Assembly (NCBI RefSeq): GCF_001625305.1
Contig: NW_017804131.1
Coordinates: 881,244-945,243, forward strand
Reading direction: 5' to 3'
DNA from: Branchiostoma belcheri
Taxonomy: Eukaryota > Chordata > Leptocardii > Amphioxiformes > Branchiostomatidae
DNA: 64,000 bases
Positions 61,941-64,000 of this stretch are shown here, one piece after another. The notes beneath the pieces are model-generated. The model was not told where the DNA came from. It ran no database searches and was given only the letters and a program-made list of their open reading frames with translations. Each line of letters opens with the position of its first letter. The stretch's first letter is position 1. The position numbers and the translations under genes were made by a program.

Positions 61941-63214
61941 TTCTCAATGACAGGTATTTTGCAAACAAAACAATAAACAGAAGCTAATTACAGGGTACGC
62001 TAAATGAACTGGCCTTTCTCACCAAAAATCTGTGTCTTGACGTCATTATGCCAGCCAGGCGCCGGCTACCTGCTGTGAGCCGTCTACAAAAACAAACTGG
62101 CCTTTCACAGGTGGCTGCAGAAATTTTTATATATTCCAACATGCAATCACAAGACGTGGTGACGGCACACTCAAGTTTTTACAACTTATATTAATGGACA
62201 ATTTTTCAAACCGCGATGTTAGTCCTGCGGTACGGTATATAGCCAATTGTTAGAGATACCCCATACAAGAGTATTCCATACACTAATTTACCGTCCCTAG
62301 GTCGTGCCTTTTTGCTTTGCGGTTGATGCGTTGGGTTCGTGAGCTTGAGGACCGGGTTAGAATCCCGGGAGTAAAGAGACTGTCGCCCCTTTGGGTTTCA
62401 CAATGCATCCATATAAACACTGTTTAAGTTGGTGCAGTTGAAGCATTTCTCGAAAGGAGGCGCTTGCACGCACTCACACGTGTAACATTCCATCGTTTGG
62501 GACACTTTTAACATTCTATTGCATTGACGTTGAATGCTCTCGGTTCAGTTTGAAAGACAAACATGACTGATAGTCGCAAGGGGGCGCTGGAGGCAATAGA
62601 TGGTAACGGAGATGCATGTTTTAGTTCCGTAGTCCGGTGAAGGCTCTGGCTGTCACCTTATCCCACCCCAATCTTTCTTGTTTCTTCTTCTCTGCAGTTG
62701 CATGTGTGTAATCGTGTTCTGACTTTCAGTAATCTGTTTTTGACTGGTCAACGTTTGCCAAGTGCTATCACAACATGATTACCTTGCTCGAGTTGGCCAA
62801 AATTGCTCCTTAAACTGCAGGAACTATGCAGGAGTAACTGTTCATTTCTGCTAAAAGGTTTCTCTTCCAATTCATCACGGGAACATGTGAACCGATACGT
62901 CTAAACTTCTGAATGATTGTGGCATACAAATTAGCCAAAGCCGTCCTTTTTGTGTCCTTGAACGAGCTTTCGCATGACCTTGACCTATGATTTTGGCTCT
63001 TTATGAATACAAGTAAGAAGCAAACTATACTAGTGAATGCTTATCTTTATTCTATAACCAACCTCACAGTTTGTTTTTGGATATTTAAACCACTTCAAGT
63101 AGGGAATGACAACGAAAAGTGCTAATAAATGGCAGTGAATTTCAATATCAGACAGCATTCCTCATCCGTAATATTTTTTTGCGTTTAGAAGGGTAAAGAT
63201 TTCCTTAACATATC
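61941..63214. other. Non-genic interval
   Basis: No gene supported. 62154-62200 repeats the left part of the SINE-like element at 18171. 62340-62375 contains a tRNA T-arm-like GGGTTAGAATCCCGG without a complete cloverleaf. Confidence 0.4.
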
Positions 63215-63262
63215 GCCCTGAGGAACGAGTAAGACTCTCTACCGAAACGCCGAAACGTCGGC
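63215..63262 (+). ncRNA. Hammerhead-ribozyme-like repeat motif 3
   Basis: GCC (63215-63217), CTGAGGA (63218-63224), a stem-loop around GAG-TAAGA-CTC, a duplicated GAAACGCC and then GAAACGTC (63252-63259), followed by GGC, which pairs with the opening GCC. The layout resembles motifs 1 and 2 with different stems. The inserted GAAACGCC may have inactivated it. Confidence 0.35.
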
Positions 63263-64000
63263 TAGCTATAGGTTATAACTCTTAGTTGTGCTGCAGAAAC
63301 CTTTTACCATATACCCTTTTTCCTTCTTACTATAAATCAAATTATTATTCCCCGAAACTCTTCACAATATTAGGTTAGGCTGCTGGTTATGTCTACACAT
63401 AATTCTTAAACCGTCGCCGGCATTTCAATCATAGCTCCTCGGGAAAGAAAGAACGTCTGCTAGACGATTCTAGAATCTAAGAAAAGCCTCGCGACCTTTG
63501 CATAGACGGGGCAGAACTTGTACCCACGGAATAAGGATATCAGGATTTGAAAAGAAAACCTTTGCTGTAAGTAACGCCAGAACTAAATGCCTTTGGCTGG
63601 TGCCATGGCAAAGGTTATCCAACATGACTTACCGAAACTGGTTTATTATTACGTACGCCGAGGTGGTTATATCTTTATCAGCACGAATGTCTATCTATCT
63701 ATCTACATGCAGTCTAAAAGGCATGCGTGTGATCGTATATCTCAAAGAGCTTTGAGTGGATTTTCATTACTTCATATTTCGTCTTGGTGCAGGAAAAGTG
63801 TGATTATATTCGGTACTTATCTGGATTCATTTCAAATTCAGAAATTATTCATGGTCATGAAATATCTACAGATCCTACTTACGTGTTTCTAATGAGGATG
63901 TTACTGTCTTAGTTGCCTGGCCTATGAAACTTAAGCCCCTGTCATACATAGCCGAATATGGCCTCCCGAACACTACCTCCACCCCCCCCCACCCCACCCC
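63263..64000. other. Non-genic window end
   Basis: No gene supported. The last 60 bases repeat the 47170 element and end in a C-rich CCACCCC run cut by the window edge. Confidence 0.4.

Noticed and set aside
62330..62380. Possible tRNA gene around GGGTTAGAATCCCGG
   Set aside because: Only a T-arm-like segment is present; no acceptor stem, D arm or anticodon arm can be folded around it.

Overview
The window looks like genomic DNA of a lancelet (amphioxus, Branchiostoma-like chordate). It is intron-containing eukaryotic DNA with very low gene density, many degenerate non-LTR retrotransposon tails, foldback and MITE-like repeats, and simple repeats. The identification rests mainly on a complete split gene on the minus strand for a GFP-like fluorescent protein of the lancelet type. 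Its conceptual protein is 220 residues with a Gly-Tyr-Gly chromophore. The species cannot be decided from the sequence.

Layout. 1-315 holds a possible 3' terminal exon of an unrecognised gene (+). 4069-5031 (-) is a large exon encoding a 307-residue secreted, acidic protein with a signal peptide, a furin-type site and an eight-cysteine C-terminal part; I do not recognise its family. From about 5 kb to 31 kb I see no convincing gene. That stretch has non-LTR reverse transcriptase remnants (15.6, 24.0 and 24.7 kb), a minisatellite (21.8 kb), a CpG-rich block (19.3-19.8 kb) and a hammerhead-ribozyme-like repeat (28.2 kb). At 31.76-32.22 kb (-) a CpG-rich segment and a short coding-like exon may be the 5' end of a gene. 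35.06-35.63 kb is a clear foldback element. 36-52 kb is again gene-poor, with LINE tails at 39.8 and 43.7 kb, a MITE at 48.3 kb and a second hammerhead-like repeat at 49.7 kb.

The GFP locus occupies 52.7-59.5 kb. The intact six-exon gene runs right to left, with its ATG at 59260-59262, its stop at 54262 and a TATA box at 59373-59381. A 26-bp element containing the palindrome TCATATGA is repeated three times just upstream of the TATA box. Two introns carry about 150-bp units in tandem triplicate, and one of these triplications copies half of coding exon 5. Facing the gene tail to tail is an orphan last exon of a second GFP-like gene at 52701-52848 (+). It has lost the conserved glutamate region and has no other exons in the window, so it looks like a broken paralogue of a once larger cluster.

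From 59.5 kb to the end there are repeats (including a 3 x 34-bp tandem array), a LINE reverse transcriptase remnant at 61.1 kb and a third hammerhead-like motif at 63.2 kb. Exon boundaries were read by eye from splice consensus, frame continuity and remembered family features; nothing was checked by database search.
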